A stretch of 64,000 bases of DNA from Roseovarius bejariae (lineage in GTDB: Bacteria; Pseudomonadota; Alphaproteobacteria; Rhodobacterales; Rhodobacteraceae): assembly GCF_009669325.1 (NCBI RefSeq), contig NZ_SZWE01000001.1, positions 744,402 through 808,401 of the forward strand, written 5' to 3'. Shown here piece by piece: positions 62,540-64,000 of the stretch (its first letter is position 1; each line of letters opens with the position of its first letter). Below the pieces are notes generated by a model that saw nothing but the letters and a program-made list of their open reading frames with translations, did no database searches and was not told where the DNA came from. The translations under genes and the position numbers were made by a program.

Positions 62540-63255
62540 CAGGGCTTTACGTCCAGAACCTCAGCTATGCCTACGGGGCCAAACAGGCCCTGCGGGATGT
62601 CAGTTTCGCGATCGAGCCGGGGCAGTTCTGCGCCCTGCTCGGGCCGAATGGTGCAGGAAAATCGACATTGTTTTCGCTTCTGACGCGGCTGTTCACCACG
62701 GCGCAAGGGCGCATCGAGGTGGCCGGGCATGACATGGCCCGCAGCCCCCGCGCGGCGCTGGCACGGATGGGGGTTGTGTTCCAGCAACCGACGCTTGACC
62801 TGGACCTGACGGTGCAGCGCAACCTGAGTTATTTCGCGGCGCTGCATGGGTTGTCGGGGAAGGCCGCCGAGGCGCGGATTGCCGCCGCGCTGGACCGCCT
62901 GAACATGGCCGAGCGCGCGGGCGAACGCGCCCGCGATTTAAACGGCGGCCACCGCCGCCGGCTGGAGATCGCTCGCTGCCTGATCCATGACCCGGCGGTC
63001 CTTCTGCTGGACGAACCCACCGTCGGGCTTGACGCCGCCGCCCGCCGCGCGATCACCGATCACGTGCATGACCTGTCACGCGACGATGGGCTGACGGTGC
63101 TATGGGCGACGCATTTGACAGACGAGATTTCCGAGACGGATCAAGTGGTTATCCTGCACCAAGGCGAGGTTCTGAAAGACGCGCCCTGCCATGAGATCAC
63201 CCGGGGTGCAGGCCTTCAGGATGTGTTCCTGAGCCTCACCGGGGCGCCCGCATGA
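62536..63255 (+). CDS. ABC transporter ATP-binding protein of PQQ alcohol dehydrogenase system
   Basis: A 239-residue ABC ATPase: Walker A LGPNGAGKSTLFSLL, Q loop VVFQQPTLDLDL, signature LNGGHRRRLEIARCL (unusual LNGGH) and Walker B AVLLLDEPTVGLDA, with H-loop ATHL. This fits the TIGR03864-like group. The start is a GTG overlapping the upstream stop by 4 bases. Its stop overlaps the permease start. The system is taken to be an exporter of the ABC-2 type, substrate unknown. Confidence 0.9.
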   Translation: MTGLYVQNLSYAYGAKQALRDVSFAIEPGQFCALLGPNGAGKSTLFSLLTRLFTTAQGRIEVAGHDMARSPRAALARMGVVFQQPTLDLDLTVQRNLSYFAALHGLSGKAAEARIAAALDRLNMAERAGERARDLNGGHRRRLEIARCLIHDPAVLLLDEPTVGLDAAARRAITDHVHDLSRDDGLTVLWATHLTDEISETDQVVILHQGEVLKDAPCHEITRGAGLQDVFLSLTGAPA

Positions 63256-64000
63256 TTGCCGCGCTGACCGCCCTGCGGGCCATCGTGATCCGCGAGGCGC
63301 TGCGCTTTGTGCGGCAACGCTCGCGCTTTGTGGCGGCGCTGGTGCGGCCCTTGGTCTGGCTGGTGGTGTTCGCTGCGGGGTTCCGCGCCGCGCTTGGCTT
63401 GTCGATCACCCCGCCTTACCAGACCTATATCACCTACGAGATTTACATCGTGCCGGGGCTGTGCGGGATGATCCTGCTGTTCAATGGCATGCAAAGTTCG
63501 CTCAGCCTGGTTTACGACCGCGAGATGGGCTCGATGCGGCTTTTGCTGACAAGCCCCCTGCCCCGGTGGTGGCTCTTGATCTGTCGCCTGCTGGCCAGCA
63601 CGGTGATTTCCGTCTTGCAGGTCTATACTTTCCTGATCGTGGCGGCACTCTATGGCATCGACTTTCCGGCGATGGGATACCTTTACGCCCTGCCCGCGCT
63701 GATCGTGGGCGGTGTGATGCTGGGCGCGCTAGGGCTTGCGCTGTCGTCCACCATCAAGCAGTTGGAGAATTTCGCAGGCGTGATGAACTTCGTGATCTTC
63801 CCGATGTTCTTCCTGTCTTCGGCGCTTTATCCGCTGTGGAAAATGGCCGAAAGCTCGGCGCTGTTGCGCGACATCTGCGCGGCCAATCCTTTTACCCATG
63901 CGGTCGAGCTCATCCGCTTTGCTTTGTATGGCGAGTTCAACGCCGCCGCCTTGGGCTGGACCCTGTTGGCGGGGGCGGTGTTCATCGCCCTTGCGCTTTG
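63252..64000 (+). CDS. ABC-2 type permease of PQQ alcohol dehydrogenase system (3' end outside window)
   Basis: The plus-strand frame from ATG 63252 (MIAALTALRAIVIREALRFV) is open to the window end, 249 codons. It has several membrane segments and the ABC-2 pattern (VYDREMGSMRLLLTSPLPRW; NFVIFPMFFLSSALYPLWKM). It overlaps the ATPase gene by 4 bases. It is the membrane half of the exporter-like system of the quinoprotein locus and is cut by the right edge, probably near its last helix. Confidence 0.88.
   Translation, partial: MIAALTALRAIVIREALRFVRQRSRFVAALVRPLVWLVVFAAGFRAALGLSITPPYQTYITYEIYIVPGLCGMILLFNGMQSSLSLVYDREMGSMRLLLTSPLPRWWLLICRLLASTVISVLQVYTFLIVAALYGIDFPAMGYLYALPALIVGGVMLGALGLALSSTIKQLENFAGVMNFVIFPMFFLSSALYPLWKMAESSALLRDICAANPFTHAVELIRFALYGEFNAAALGWTLLAGAVFIALAL

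Overview
The window is high-GC, gene-dense chromosomal DNA that reads as a member of the Rhodobacterales (Roseobacter group, Alphaproteobacteria). This is inferred from the proteins (TRAP transporters, a dimethylglycine dehydrogenase-like GcvT fusion, hom-glpX-recJ and pcm-tolC gene orders), from a LexA box of the alphaproteobacterial GTTC-N7-GTTC type, and from small intergenic repeats of a kind common in that group. About 59 protein genes and two tRNAs are supported. No gap without a gene exceeds 300 bases. There is no CRISPR array, insertion sequence, rRNA or integrase.

Layout. 1-6969: a LysR regulator (cut by the left edge) divergent from a TRAP transporter operon, followed by a three-subunit flavin/iron-sulfur amine dehydrogenase (HcnABC / hydroxyproline dehydrogenase type) and a RidA imine deaminase; together they look like an uptake-and-oxidation module for an amino acid or amine. 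7112-10612: dnaE. 10789-15602: a complete BMP-type (nucleoside/purine-like) ABC importer. 15803-17343: a Y-family DNA polymerase and a small unknown protein transcribed divergently from one LexA box. 17569-25269: mixed metabolism and envelope genes (aldo/keto reductase, methyltransferase, AhpD-like protein, DUF937-like protein, GH25 lysozyme, dimethylglycine dehydrogenase-like enzyme, inositol monophosphatase family). 25526-46448: mostly housekeeping genes (valS, two aminotransferases, ygfZ, fructosamine kinase family, efp, cobQ, tolC, pcm, tRNA-Cys, hom, glpX, recJ, tRNA-Glu), plus a protein built like the polar organiser PopZ. 46640-47200: idi.

47360-64000 is the most coherent accessory region, a PQQ / quinoprotein alcohol oxidation locus. 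It holds pqqABCDE (pqqA is only 35 codons), a NosR-like membrane flavo-iron-sulfur protein with its ApbE flavin transferase, a CoxMLS-type molybdenum hydroxylase with CoxG, a MoxJ-like periplasmic binding protein, cytochrome c550 (PedF type), and the ABC system, beta-propeller protein and small secreted protein that accompany PQQ alcohol dehydrogenases. The quinoprotein dehydrogenase itself is not in the window. A short motif (about CYTTGGTYGWA) recurs in both divergent promoter regions of this locus and may mark a common regulator.

Three families of dispersed intergenic elements run through the window: TTCGTACGAAA palindromes (four clusters), a CTCCGGCGGGRGTATTT element that often forms a terminator-like hairpin, and a tandem ATACCGACG element (three copies).
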